From JAFGTE01 sp043800105 (GTDB lineage Bacteria > Patescibacteriota > Gracilibacteria > UM-FILTER-43-11): 19,205 nucleotides of DNA. The DNA lies in the NCBI GenBank assembly GCA_043800105.1, contig JAZDNJ010000096.1:1-19205 (forward strand), read 5' to 3'. The notes under the pieces are model-generated. The model had not been told where the DNA came from, searched no databases, and saw only the letters and a list, made by a program, of their open reading frames with translations. Below, piece after piece: positions 1 to 7,563 of the stretch; the first letter of the stretch is position 1; each line of letters opens with the position of its first letter. A program made the position numbers and the translations under genes.

Positions 1-2238
1 GTGACCGTGAACGATTATCTGGCCAAACGTGACGCGGCCTGGATGGGTGTTGTCTATAACTATCTGGGCCTGACGGTCGGAACTATCGTGCACGACCTGA
101 GTCCGGATGAACGGCAGGAATCCTATGCGGCTGACATTACCTATGGAACCAATAACGAGTTCGGCTTCGATTACCTGCGTGACAACATGGCCACCCGGCT
201 GGAATATCGTGTTCAGCGCGAACTCCATTATGCCATTGTCGATGAGGTGGATTCGATTCTGATCGATGAAAGCCGGACTCCGCTGATTATCTCTTCGCCC
301 GCCGAGGAGTCAACCGACAAGTATTATCAGTATTCCAGACTGATCAGTCAGCTGGCCCCTGAGGAGCATTATAATATTGACGAAAAGGCCCGGAACGTCA
401 CCCTGACAGAACCCGGCATCGCGAAGATGGAACAGCTTTTAGGGGTTGAAAATATTTATACCGAGGCCGGTTTTCTGGAAGTCCACCACATTGAGCAGGC
501 CCTGAAGGCCAAGGCTATTTTTCAGCGGGACAGGGACTATATTGTTAAAGATGATGAAATCATTATTGTCGATGAGTTCACCGGCCGTCTGATGCCGGGC
601 CGCCGCTACTCCGACGGCCTTCACCAGGCGATTGAGGCAAAAGAGAACGTTGAGGTGAAACGCGAAAGCAAAACCCTGGCCACGGTTACCTTCCAGAACT
701 TTTTCAGGCTTTATTCCAAGCTTTCCGGCATGACCGGCACCGCGAAAACGGAAGAAGAGGAGTTTTACAAAATTTATGGTCTGGACACCATTGTTATTCC
801 TACCAATATGCCGGTTATCCGCCAGGACCTGTCTGATTTGATTTACAAGAATTCCCGCGGCAAATGGAACAATGTAGTTAATTCTATAAAGGAACTACAT
901 GAAAAAGGTCAACCTGTACTTGTCGGCACCATCAGCGTCGAAACCTCGGAAATGCTTTCCAAAATGCTAAAGCTCTGCGGTGTGAAACACGAAGTGCTCA
1001 ATGCCAAGCATCATGAGCGTGAAGCTGAAATTGTGGCTTTGGCAGGCCAAAAGGGCGCAGTGACCATTGCGACCAACATGGCCGGCCGCGGTACCGACAT
1101 CAAGCTAGGCGAAGGAGTGAAAGAACTTGGAGGTCTGGCGATCGTGGGAACCGAACGCCACGATTCGCGGCGTATCGACAACCAGCTCCGCGGGCGTTCC
1201 GGAAGACAGGGTGATCCCGGCTATTCACGTTTTTATATATCGATGGACGATGACCTTATGCGTCTTTTCGGCTCCGACCGCATAAAAAGCATGATGGACC
1301 GGCTTGGGATTGATGATGACACGCCGATTGAAAACTCCCTGATCACCCGCAGTATCGAGTCCGCGCAGAAACGCGTGGAAGGCCATAACTTCGATATCCG
1401 TAAGCATCTGCTGGAATACGATGACGTGATGAACAGGCATCGTGAAATCATATATTCCAAGCGGCTGAAGATTCTTTCCGCGGAGGATATCTCCGAGGAA
1501 ATCAGGAAGATGATGAAAAATGAGGCGCATCATCTGGTCGCTCTGCACACCTCTACACCAAATCGCGCGGACTGGGACCTTTATGGCATGGTCAGATCGC
1601 TGAATGCCCTGATGCCTTATTCGGAAAAGAAACTGGATGTGGCCGATTTTGAAAAGATCGAAGATACAGACACGCTCGCGGAAAATCTGAGCAATATTCT
1701 GCACGGCGAGTACCAGATCAAAGAGGATTCCCTGCCGGATCCGGGAATTCTGCGAAATGCCGAGAAGCAGATATCCCTTCGGATCGTGGATATGCTGTGG
1801 ATGGAGCATATTGACCAGATGACCCAGCTCCGCGAATCGGTTTCGCTTCGCGGTTACGGTCAGCGTGATCCGCTGATGGAATATAAGCAGGAGTCGTATC
1901 AGCTTTTTACCAGACTTCTGGAAATGATTCAGCATAATATTGTAAATACATTGTTTAAACTGCAGATCCGAACGGAAGTCCCAATTCAGGAACAACCGCA
2001 GCAGGCTCAGGAGCTTAAAACAAACCAGGACGCGATTGAGGGGAATCTTACCCGTTCGCGCATGCATCCGGGCAGCTCCCCTGCCGCCGCGGAATATTCA
2101 GCTCAGAATGCAGTTGTTCAAAAGATTTCAGCCAATGTTCCCGTCACTCCGGCCGTAAAACATAACGCAGTAGGCCGTAATGAAATGTGCCCATGCGGCA
2201 GCGGTAAAAAGTACAAGAAGTGTCATGGGGCCGGTTAG
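1..2238 (+). CDS. secA: Protein translocase ATPase SecA (5' end outside window)
   Basis: SecA is the cytosolic ATPase motor that pushes unfolded preproteins through SecYEG. The window opens inside the gene: the first residues match the TVNDYLA segment that in E. coli SecA lies roughly 135-140 residues from the start, so the Walker A region is missing and the GTG at base 1 is a Val codon, not the start. Visible in order (numbering from base 1): DEVD Walker B at 81-84, the preprotein cross-linking region at about 92-230, GMTGTA at 243-248, motif V/VI regions ATNMAGRGTD (357-366) and QLRGRSGRQGDPG (395-407), the helical scaffold and wing, a Gln/Pro-rich linker, and a C-terminal zinc-binding SEC-C motif with C730, C732, C741 and H742. 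The end at TAG is complete. SecE, its channel partner, is encoded at 9269-9448. The family call is certain; only the N-terminus is unseen. Confidence 0.98.
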   Translation: MTVNDYLAKRDAAWMGVVYNYLGLTVGTIVHDLSPDERQESYAADITYGTNNEFGFDYLRDNMATRLEYRVQRELHYAIVDEVDSILIDESRTPLIISSPAEESTDKYYQYSRLISQLAPEEHYNIDEKARNVTLTEPGIAKMEQLLGVENIYTEAGFLEVHHIEQALKAKAIFQRDRDYIVKDDEIIIVDEFTGRLMPGRRYSDGLHQAIEAKENVEVKRESKTLATVTFQNFFRLYSKLSGMTGTAKTEEEEFYKIYGLDTIVIPTNMPVIRQDLSDLIYKNSRGKWNNVVNSIKELHEKGQPVLVGTISVETSEMLSKMLKLCGVKHEVLNAKHHEREAEIVALAGQKGAVTIATNMAGRGTDIKLGEGVKELGGLAIVGTERHDSRRIDNQLRGRSGRQGDPGYSRFYISMDDDLMRLFGSDRIKSMMDRLGIDDDTPIENSLITRSIESAQKRVEGHNFDIRKHLLEYDDVMNRHREIIYSKRLKILSAEDISEEIRKMMKNEAHHLVALHTSTPNRADWDLYGMVRSLNALMPYSEKKLDVADFEKIEDTDTLAENLSNILHGEYQIKEDSLPDPGILRNAEKQISLRIVDMLWMEHIDQMTQLRESVSLRGYGQRDPLMEYKQESYQLFTRLLEMIQHNIVNTLFKLQIRTEVPIQEQPQQAQELKTNQDAIEGNLTRSRMHPGSSPAAAEYSAQNAVVQKISANVPVTPAVKHNAVGRNEMCPCGSGKKYKKCHGAG

Positions 2239-2280
2239 ACGAAAAGCCGATCCTGCGCGCGTGCGCTGACCGGCTTTCGT
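2239..2280. terminator. Hairpin after secA, possible bidirectional terminator
   Basis: The arms ACGAAA(A)GCCG (2239-2249) and CGGCTTTCGT (2271-2280) are complementary except for one bulged A, and the GC-rich loop contains a further short GCGC/GCGC pairing. The hairpin begins right after the secA stop and lies downstream of the minus-strand gene ending at 2344, so it could end transcription from both sides. There is no clean U-tract on the plus strand. On the minus strand the second arm itself contains CTTTTCG. Termination is inferred from structure and position only. Confidence 0.45.
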
Positions 2281-2343
2281 GGAAGGACAAGGCACCGGGC
2301 TCCCGTGAGGGGCACGAGGCCAATAAAGTCCAAATTCTTTAAG

Positions 2344-2874
2344 CTACCCGTCGCCGCAGACCGCGGCGAAGTGCCATTCGCCACTGAATACTATAGTGTC
2401 CATGCCAAGGTTTTTGCCATCCTCGTCATCCCAGTACAGACTGGGGACCAGGATAAGCCTGACCTTCTTCAGCATGGCGTCCTTAGCCGTGTAGGACCAG
2501 ATCGACCCCAGTCCAACGATGTGGTAGTGGCGCTGGATGTCGGGGTGCTGTGCACCAACGGCAAAGAGTTCAGGCCAGGTGGCGGGGCGGCAGTCATGCC
2601 GCCTGATTTCATCTTCCGCGTCCTGGCGTGAGACGATCTCCTGGTCGACACTGAAGAAGGAAATCTTGACTGCATCTCCTTTTTTGCAGTCGGTGGACGG
2701 GGCATCGCTCTGGTCCTTGTAGGCTGGGTGCACCCAGTCATACTTCCCGGCCTCCTTGGCCTTCTCGAAGTCGCAGGTCAGCTGGACTTCGACCGATCCC
2801 GGTCCGCGCGTGCGGGCTGCGGTCGTGAAGGCTATGAGGGCTAGGGCGAGAACGAAAAAACGTGCACACTTCAT
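2344..2874 (-). CDS. Secreted orphan protein with signal peptide, GC-rich
   Basis: A 176-residue protein of unknown function. Residues 1-20 form a typical signal peptide: MK, basic residues, then a hydrophobic ALALIAF stretch ending near TTAA. The mature part contains several Cys (including C34, C63 and a C-terminal one), is rich in Asp, Trp and Tyr, and holds a segment ATWPELFAVGAQHPDIQRH followed by HIVGLGS. From memory, this segment resembles a short domain of the form PATLEELLAFG...YPIVALGS seen repeatedly in uncharacterised CPR proteins; I cannot verify that here. The start is supported by a clear AGGAG 11 nt upstream (2886-2890), unusual in this window. Third codon positions are markedly more GC-rich than in secA or hrcA next door. 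It stands alone on the minus strand between two plus-strand genes, which would fit an acquired or fast-evolving accessory gene. Confidence 0.75.
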   Translation of the reverse strand: MKCARFFVLALALIAFTTAARTRGPGSVEVQLTCDFEKAKEAGKYDWVHPAYKDQSDAPSTDCKKGDAVKISFFSVDQEIVSRQDAEDEIRRHDCRPATWPELFAVGAQHPDIQRHYHIVGLGSIWSYTAKDAMLKKVRLILVPSLYWDDEDGKNLGMDTIVFSGEWHFAAVCGDG

Positions 2875-2885
2875 TTTTTCTTATA

Positions 2886-2890
2886 CTCCT
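2886..2890 (-). promoter_or_regulatory. Shine-Dalgarno AGGAG of the secreted orphan gene
   Basis: AGGAG on the minus strand, 11 nt before the ATG at 2874. It fixes the start of the orphan secreted protein. Noteworthy because nearly every other gene here lacks a Shine-Dalgarno sequence. Confidence 0.6.
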
Positions 2891-2973
2891 GAGTCTTGGG
2901 TTAGTAGCCTTAAAGATCATGACCAGCCACCAGCAAAAAGAGGGGGCGGTCGTGATGAAACACTATCATTTTT

Positions 2974-3003
2974 TGTCAAATAGTGCAAGTCCCGAATTTG
3001 ACA
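2974..3003. repeat. Perfect 8-bp inverted repeat at the hrcA -35 region
   Basis: TGTCAAAT (2974-2981) and ATTTGACA (2996-3003) are exact inverted copies separated by 14 nt. The right arm contains the TTGACA -35 hexamer of the hrcA promoter; the left arm carries the same hexamer on the minus strand. This could be an operator dyad or back-to-back -35 boxes. I found no convincing -10 for a minus-strand promoter at the right distance. Confidence 0.45.
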
Positions 3004-3026
3004 CCCAGGCCTTTCTCTGCGAAAAT
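2998..3026 (+). promoter_or_regulatory. Predicted sigma70-type promoter of hrcA-ruvC
   Basis: Consensus -35 TTGACA (2998-3003), a 17-nt spacer, and -10 GAAAAT (3021-3026). Transcription would start near 3033, inside the CIRCE operator and only about 22 nt before the hrcA ATG. Binding of HrcA at CIRCE would therefore block initiation directly. Confidence 0.65.
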
Positions 3027-3029
3027 TGG

Positions 3030-3056
3030 TTAGCACTTACAAGCCTTAACTGCTAA
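3030..3056 (+). promoter_or_regulatory. CIRCE operator (HrcA binding site), touching the hrcA start codon
   Basis: TTAGCACTT-N9-AACTGCTAA. The canonical CIRCE is TTAGCACTC-N9-GAGTGCTAA, so the left arm matches 8 of 9 and the right arm 7 of 9, with exactly the canonical 9-nt spacer and 27-nt total length. The last A of the operator is the first base of the hrcA ATG. Location directly before the gene for the CIRCE-binding repressor makes negative autoregulation the natural reading. Confidence 0.85.
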
Positions 3057-3763
3057 TGGATTTACGACGACAGAAAATTCTGGAAGCCATCATTGAATCG
3101 TTTATTCACGACGCCCTTCCCGTTGGCTCAAAACACCTGACGGAGTCCTATGATTTTCAGGTGTCTTCAGCCACTATCCGCAACGAAATGGCCGCGCTCG
3201 AAAAAGAGGGCTATATTTCACAGCCGCACACTTCCGCGGGCCGCGTGCCCACCAGCCGTGCCTATCGTATGATGGTAAACCAGATGAAAGAGCAGGATAA
3301 GCTTGTGCAAAAAGCTCAGCAGGATCTCTTCAGAATCAGAAAGCAATATTACCTGAGCAAGATGAAGGAAAAACTTTACGACACGGTTTCTATTCTCGCC
3401 ACGGCCACCGACAACATCAGTTTTGCCACCATTCCCGATAAGGGCCGCTTCTTTTACATAGGTATAAGCAATATCCTCAGAAAACCCGAGTTCATCCTGG
3501 AGCCCGAGAAGGTAAGCAAAGTGATAGAAATTCTGGAGAATGACCTCGCCGGCGTTCTGGCGGACCTTGATATTACAGAAGAGGGGGCCATTTATATCGG
3601 TGAAGAAAACATTCTACCGGCATTTCAGAGCTGCAGCCTGCTGGCTATCCCCTACTCTCACCAGGGTTTCGATGGGGTTATGGGGGTACTCGGTTCCACC
3701 CGCATGAATTACGGTTATAACATGGCGGCTCTAAAGTCGGCGGTTCAATTACTTAATCAGTGA
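3056..3763 (+). CDS. hrcA: Heat-inducible transcription repressor HrcA (short form)
   Basis: HrcA represses heat-shock chaperone genes by binding CIRCE, and is released when chaperonin becomes limiting. The N-terminal winged helix-turn-helix (about residues 1-72) is clearly conserved, with PVGSK (22-26), SSATIRNEM (37-45) and QPHTSAGRVPT (56-66). The middle is a coiled, basic linker, and the C-terminus keeps the family signature GVLGSTRMNY (about 210-219). At 235 residues it is about 100 shorter than typical HrcA (about 340), the loss falling in the central effector/dimerisation region. It starts at the ATG fused to the CIRCE operator, with no Shine-Dalgarno. It is followed after 1 nt by ruvC, so the two are likely co-transcribed and translationally coupled. 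No grpE, dnaK or dnaJ lies beside it. The family call is firm; how the shortened protein senses stress is not visible. Confidence 0.93.
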   Translation: MDLRRQKILEAIIESFIHDALPVGSKHLTESYDFQVSSATIRNEMAALEKEGYISQPHTSAGRVPTSRAYRMMVNQMKEQDKLVQKAQQDLFRIRKQYYLSKMKEKLYDTVSILATATDNISFATIPDKGRFFYIGISNILRKPEFILEPEKVSKVIEILENDLAGVLADLDITEEGAIYIGEENILPAFQSCSLLAIPYSHQGFDGVMGVLGSTRMNYGYNMAALKSAVQLLNQ

Positions 3764-3764
3764 T

Positions 3765-4238
3765 ATGTATTTTCTCGGCATCGATCCGGGCCTTTCTGAG
3801 GTCGGTTTTGGCATCATCAGAGCAAAAGACAGTGAGCCTGAATTTGTGGACTGTGGGATTATTAAAACAGTACCTGCCGATTCTCTTGCCGAGAGACTCA
3901 CTGTGATCAAGAAGGACCTTGCGGAAATTCTTTCAATGCACAAGTACGCGGCCGTTGGAATTGAAGAACTTTTTTTTGTGAAGAATATCACTAACGGCAT
4001 CAAGGTCGCCCACGCGCGAGGAGTGATTATGGCCGAGGTTCACGAAAGGGGCCTGCCCATTCACGAGATGAAGCCGACTGAGGTTAAAAGTAACATCTGC
4101 GGCAGCGGTCAGGCGGATAAAACGCAGGTACAGGAAATGGTCCGGCGCCTTCTTAATTTAAACTCACTGCCAAAACCCCATGACGCCGCTGACGCTTTAG
4201 CCATCGCCATCCTGACCGCAAGGCTTCACAAGCACTAG
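3765..4238 (+). CDS. ruvC: Crossover junction endodeoxyribonuclease RuvC
   Basis: RuvC cuts Holliday junctions symmetrically in homologous recombination, working with the RuvAB branch-migration motor. The 157-residue protein has normal family length and keeps the four acidic metal ligands of the RNase H-like fold: D7 in GIDPG, E67 in GIEELFF, and D140 and D143 in PHDAADALA. The ATG lies 1 nt after the hrcA stop, indicating translational coupling and placing a recombination nuclease under an HrcA/CIRCE-controlled promoter. ruvA and ruvB are not in the window. Confidence 0.96.
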   Translation: MYFLGIDPGLSEVGFGIIRAKDSEPEFVDCGIIKTVPADSLAERLTVIKKDLAEILSMHKYAAVGIEELFFVKNITNGIKVAHARGVIMAEVHERGLPIHEMKPTEVKSNICGSGQADKTQVQEMVRRLLNLNSLPKPHDAADALAIAILTARLHKH

Positions 4239-4285
4239 AATCGCTTTCTTTAATTTGATAGACTCACTTTGAATAAACCATTTAA

Positions 4286-5731
4286 ATGCGTAAATTTCTT
4301 GCTATCGTCTCCGCTGTTCTTCTGGCCTTTCTTGTAACGGGAGGGATTTACGCGTGGAAAGGGGCCGAACTTAGCAAAACCGGCTTTTTCGGCCTGTTTC
4401 CGAAAACCGAAAAAACCAGTCCGCAATTACCTTCTACCGCGGAGCTCCCGGAAGAGGTGAACCTGAGTTACGAAGATCGAATGGAGAAGGGTGACTATTT
4501 TTTTGAAAGAGGTTTTCTTACTTTTGCGTCCAATGAGTACGTTCGGGCCGCCAATCTGGAACCGGAGCGGATTGAGCCTTACCTAAAGCTTGTAAAAACC
4601 CATTTTGAACTCAGAAATTACAAAAAAGCGTTAACTAACGCCGAGCAGGTTCTCAGGCTTGACCCGAATCAGCCGGAAACCCGCCTTGATATGATCCGTA
4701 TTTATATCCGGCTGAGTGACTTTGACACCGCAAAAAATCTTCTGGACAGCTATCCTGTAACCGATGTGCCTGACGCGCGCGTGCTTTATTATAAGGGGCT
4801 TTTGAGCGCGCTTTTCGGGGATCATGACGCGGCCCGGAAATACCTTAAAGAGGCTCAGGTCGCCTCTTCCGATCCCGACCTGAGTTCCCATACAGGAATC
4901 ATTCTGGATGCCTACCAGGAATTCAGTTTTACGCAGGCGGCCGAGGATCTTTATTTATCCGAACTGCTCGCCCGAAGCCTTAATAAAGTGGCAGAGTACG
5001 AAATGGCCATTCATCTTTTAAAAGAAGTTCTGCGGGAGCGCGGTGATCTGCGGGACGGCTGGATTCTGCTCGGCTTTGCCTATCTGAATCTGGAAAAGTA
5101 TCAGTTCGCCCTGACCGCCTTCGAAAAGGCCTACAGTCTTGATTCGGAATGGCCCACCACTCAGTATTTTCTGGGAGTCACCCATAAGGAACTGGAGCAT
5201 TTTGAGGATTCCATCGTTTTCTTTAATCTTGCTCTTTCCAATGGTTTTGAACCTAAGCTTGTTATTTTCAGACACCTCGCGGATCTGTATTTCGAAACGC
5301 AGGATTATCAGAAATCCGTCGACGCTTACGAGCAGGTTCTGAGGATAAATCAGGATGACGTAAATTCCTTCGTCCGTCCGGTCTGGCTTTACCTTGACTT
5401 CACTCATGAACCGCAAAAGGCCCTGAAACTTGCTGAAACAGCCGCCCTTACCTTTCCGGATTCAGCCATGAGCTACAATCTGCTTGGCTGGAGTTACGCC
5501 GGCACGGAAGATGATGAAAAAGCTGAGCGTAATCTTAAGAAAGCCCTTGAGCTTGATCCGAATCTGGCAGCCGTTTACTACAATCTGGGTAATCTTTATG
5601 CGCGGCAGCATCGCGATCAAATGGCACTTGACGCTTTCCAGAAGGCTTATGATCTGGATGCCAACGGGTCTATCGGCAACCTGGCCGCCAAGGCACACAA
5701 TGAACTTCTTAAAAAAACTCTCTCAAACTGA
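4286..5731 (+). CDS. Membrane-anchored tetratricopeptide repeat protein
   Basis: A 481-residue protein with an N-terminal hydrophobic segment (about residues 4-24) acting as an uncleaved anchor or signal, a short Lys/Pro linker, then an almost continuous array of about nine to ten TPR-like helical pairs from about residue 65 to the end. Clear repeats include KALTNAEQVLRLDPNQPE, QFALTAFEKAYSLDSEW, QKSVDAYEQVLRINQDD, KAERNLKKALELDPN and QMALDAFQKAYDLDAN. TPR arrays are protein-binding scaffolds; the partner is unknown. Its stop codon directly abuts the ATG of the next gene, a two-helix membrane protein, so the pair probably works together at the cell surface. The start has no Shine-Dalgarno. 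Family fold is certain, function is not. Confidence 0.88.
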   Translation: MRKFLAIVSAVLLAFLVTGGIYAWKGAELSKTGFFGLFPKTEKTSPQLPSTAELPEEVNLSYEDRMEKGDYFFERGFLTFASNEYVRAANLEPERIEPYLKLVKTHFELRNYKKALTNAEQVLRLDPNQPETRLDMIRIYIRLSDFDTAKNLLDSYPVTDVPDARVLYYKGLLSALFGDHDAARKYLKEAQVASSDPDLSSHTGIILDAYQEFSFTQAAEDLYLSELLARSLNKVAEYEMAIHLLKEVLRERGDLRDGWILLGFAYLNLEKYQFALTAFEKAYSLDSEWPTTQYFLGVTHKELEHFEDSIVFFNLALSNGFEPKLVIFRHLADLYFETQDYQKSVDAYEQVLRINQDDVNSFVRPVWLYLDFTHEPQKALKLAETAALTFPDSAMSYNLLGWSYAGTEDDEKAERNLKKALELDPNLAAVYYNLGNLYARQHRDQMALDAFQKAYDLDANGSIGNLAAKAHNELLKKTLSN

Positions 5732-6280
5732 ATGAATATACTGAAATCCTTCAAAAAGGAAATTTTAATGCTTATTGTTATCGTACTGGCCGGGCAGATT
5801 CTGTTTGTCTTTGCAAGTCCGGGCTTTACCAGGCCGGGCTACGAAGGAAGAATTTACGCCACGACGGGCGTGAAACATAAACAGGAGGATTTGCATAAGC
5901 TAAACGAAGCGGCCCATTACTTCGGCCAGACCATAATCGGCTGGCTAAAGTTTCCCAGTTTTCTGCCCGACCTTCAGGTCGCGGCAAACCTACCCAAGGG
6001 TTCCGGTATTTCCGCGCATATTCAGGAGCGTCAGAATATAATTTTTACACTAAGCGCTCACACCCCTGTTGAGAAGGAAACATTGATCGCGGTAAAGGAT
6101 TTTGTGCAGGGTAAAATCAATGAGTACAACGCCGTGAGTCAGACGGAGTTTGTTCTCACTAACCTCGATTATGAGCTCGTTGAAAGCAAGCGAAGCTATC
6201 AATTCGGCGCCATGGTTACCCTGATTGCCACGCTTATCATTGGCTGCGGACTGGTTTTTATACGCAATGAATTTAAGTGA
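5732..6280 (+). CDS. Small two-helix membrane protein with extracytoplasmic loop
   Basis: A 182-residue protein of unknown function. Residues about 11-31 form one membrane helix and about 158-177 a second; the 125-residue middle segment would lie outside the membrane, with a short basic C-terminus inside. This hairpin topology recalls Wzz-like chain length regulators, but I see no Wzz signature, so this is only a topological comparison. The ATG follows the TPR gene with zero spacing (TGA then ATG), indicating coupled translation. The 3' end overlaps the convergent dut gene by 8 bp. Confidence 0.75.
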   Translation: MNILKSFKKEILMLIVIVLAGQILFVFASPGFTRPGYEGRIYATTGVKHKQEDLHKLNEAAHYFGQTIIGWLKFPSFLPDLQVAANLPKGSGISAHIQERQNIIFTLSAHTPVEKETLIAVKDFVQGKINEYNAVSQTEFVLTNLDYELVESKRSYQFGAMVTLIATLIIGCGLVFIRNEFK

Positions 6281-6836
6281 CGCTCTCACCGGTTGAACCG
6301 AAGCCTCCCCTTGAATCCGGTTTGATTTCAGTCACTTCCTCAAATTCCAGGCGATCCACACGCATAAAAAGCCCCTGCGCGATCCTGTCGCCTTTTTTAA
6401 TCTGAATTTCTTTATCGGTAAAATTGTATACCTGAATCTTTATCTCATCGTTCGGCCCGCAATAATCCAGGTCAATAACGCCAATCCCGTGCGGTTTCAT
6501 CAGACCATACTTCTTGGGTGTCGAACTTCGTGAAGCCAGGATAAGAGCATAACCTCTTGGCACCTCGATAATAACGTTTGAAGGGATCAGTTTTATCTCA
6601 CCCGGCTGAACTGTAAGGTCCTCTCTGGCGGGTAAATCAAAACCCACGGACCCTTCCGTTTCGTACCTGGGGAGCTGAAGCTCCTGATCGATCCGCTTTA
6701 TTCTGACTTTAGGCTTCAGTTTCTGGTCATCTAAATCGCGAAGCAGTGTATTCCGCTCCCAAGGGTCGTGAGCCAAAATCAGGTTCGCGCTTATCTGACG
6801 CCCGGGATCCACCGCTTTTCGCAATATGTTGTGCAT
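6273..6836 (-). CDS. dut: Deoxyuridine 5'-triphosphate nucleotidohydrolase (dUTPase) with N-terminal extension
   Basis: Trimeric dUTPase hydrolyses dUTP to dUMP and pyrophosphate, preventing uracil incorporation and supplying the dTMP precursor. All five family motifs are present: SVGFDLPA (63-70), SRSST (102-106), GIGVIDLDYCGPND (117-130, catalytic D122), KKGDRIAQG (147-155) and the glycine-rich RGGFGSTG (176-183). At 187 residues it is about 40 longer than usual. The extra residues, about 1-42, precede the normal start-like KPKVRIKRID and have no recognisable motif. The ATG lies 3 nt after the rplA stop, so this start is favoured by coupling, although a downstream non-ATG start cannot be excluded. 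It ends the secE-nusG-rplK-rplA cluster and overlaps the convergent membrane gene by 8 bp. Confidence 0.93.
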   Translation of the reverse strand: MHNILRKAVDPGRQISANLILAHDPWERNTLLRDLDDQKLKPKVRIKRIDQELQLPRYETEGSVGFDLPAREDLTVQPGEIKLIPSNVIIEVPRGYALILASRSSTPKKYGLMKPHGIGVIDLDYCGPNDEIKIQVYNFTDKEIQIKKGDRIAQGLFMRVDRLEFEEVTEIKPDSRGGFGSTGESVT

Positions 6837-6839
6837 AAG

Positions 6840-7538
6840 CTAAAGTGCTTTGAGTGCTTCGTTTACGTCCAATTTAATACCTGGCCCCATCGTACTGGTT
6901 ATGGTAATGGATTTTATGAAAGATCCCTTGATCGACGACGGCTTCGCGTCACGAATAACCCTGAGGAATGATTTGAAATTGTTTTCAAGTTCCTCCTCCT
7001 TAAAAGAAAGTTTGCCAAAAATACTGTGAAGGTTTCCTTCTTTGTCATTCCTGTACTCCAGACGTCCAGCTTTCAGTTCTTTGATCGTTTTGACAACGTC
7101 CTCCGTCACTGTGCCAGCCTTTGGATTGGGCATCATGCCTTTTTGGCCCAAAATTTTAGCTACCTTTCCTATTTGCTTCATAACAGCGGGCATCGCAATG
7201 ATCACGTCAAAATTGATCTTACCTTTTTCAAACTCAGCCACCAGGTCCTCCAGACCGGCTTCATCCGCGCCCGCGTCTTTGGCCGCCTTTATTTTGTCAT
7301 CGGTCACAAGGGCGGCGATCCGGACTTTTTTGCCTGAGCCATGCGGCAGATTGATCGTGCCGCGAATCACCTGATCCGCTTTGGTTGAATCGATATTCAG
7401 GTTGATATGGACTTCGGCCGTGGAATCAAACTTTGTCGTTCCCGTTTCCTTTAAAAGCCTGAGGGCTTCAGGCAGAGTGAAGCTCTTCTTTTTCCCTAGT
7501 TTTTTTAATGACTCGATATATTTTTTACCTCGTTTCAT
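6840..7538 (-). CDS. rplA: 50S ribosomal protein L1
   Basis: uL1 forms the mobile L1 stalk near the E site and in many bacteria represses its own operon by binding the mRNA. Length (232 residues) is normal. Recognisable segments are KFDSTAEVHINLNID, LPHGSGKKVRIA, ILGQKGMMPNPKAGTV (the family signature) and TSTMGPGIKLD at the C-terminus. It follows rplK after a 63-nt gap that contains a perfect hairpin (7564-7582) and is followed after 3 nt by dut. The start has no Shine-Dalgarno. Confidence 0.98.
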   Translation of the reverse strand: MKRGKKYIESLKKLGKKKSFTLPEALRLLKETGTTKFDSTAEVHINLNIDSTKADQVIRGTINLPHGSGKKVRIAALVTDDKIKAAKDAGADEAGLEDLVAEFEKGKINFDVIIAMPAVMKQIGKVAKILGQKGMMPNPKAGTVTEDVVKTIKELKAGRLEYRNDKEGNLHSIFGKLSFKEEELENNFKSFLRVIRDAKPSSIKGSFIKSITITSTMGPGIKLDVNEALKAL

Positions 7539-7563
7539 GATGGTGTTGTTACGTGGTTCAAGC

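Noticed and set aside
1225..2067. 280-codon open frame on the minus strand inside secA
   Set aside because: It lies wholly antisense to a conserved part of secA, the product has no recognisable domain, and its composition is explained by the codon bias of secA.
2862..3056. 64-codon plus-strand frame before hrcA
   Set aside because: It would cover the hrcA promoter and CIRCE operator and overlap the start of the secreted orphan; codon content is not convincing.
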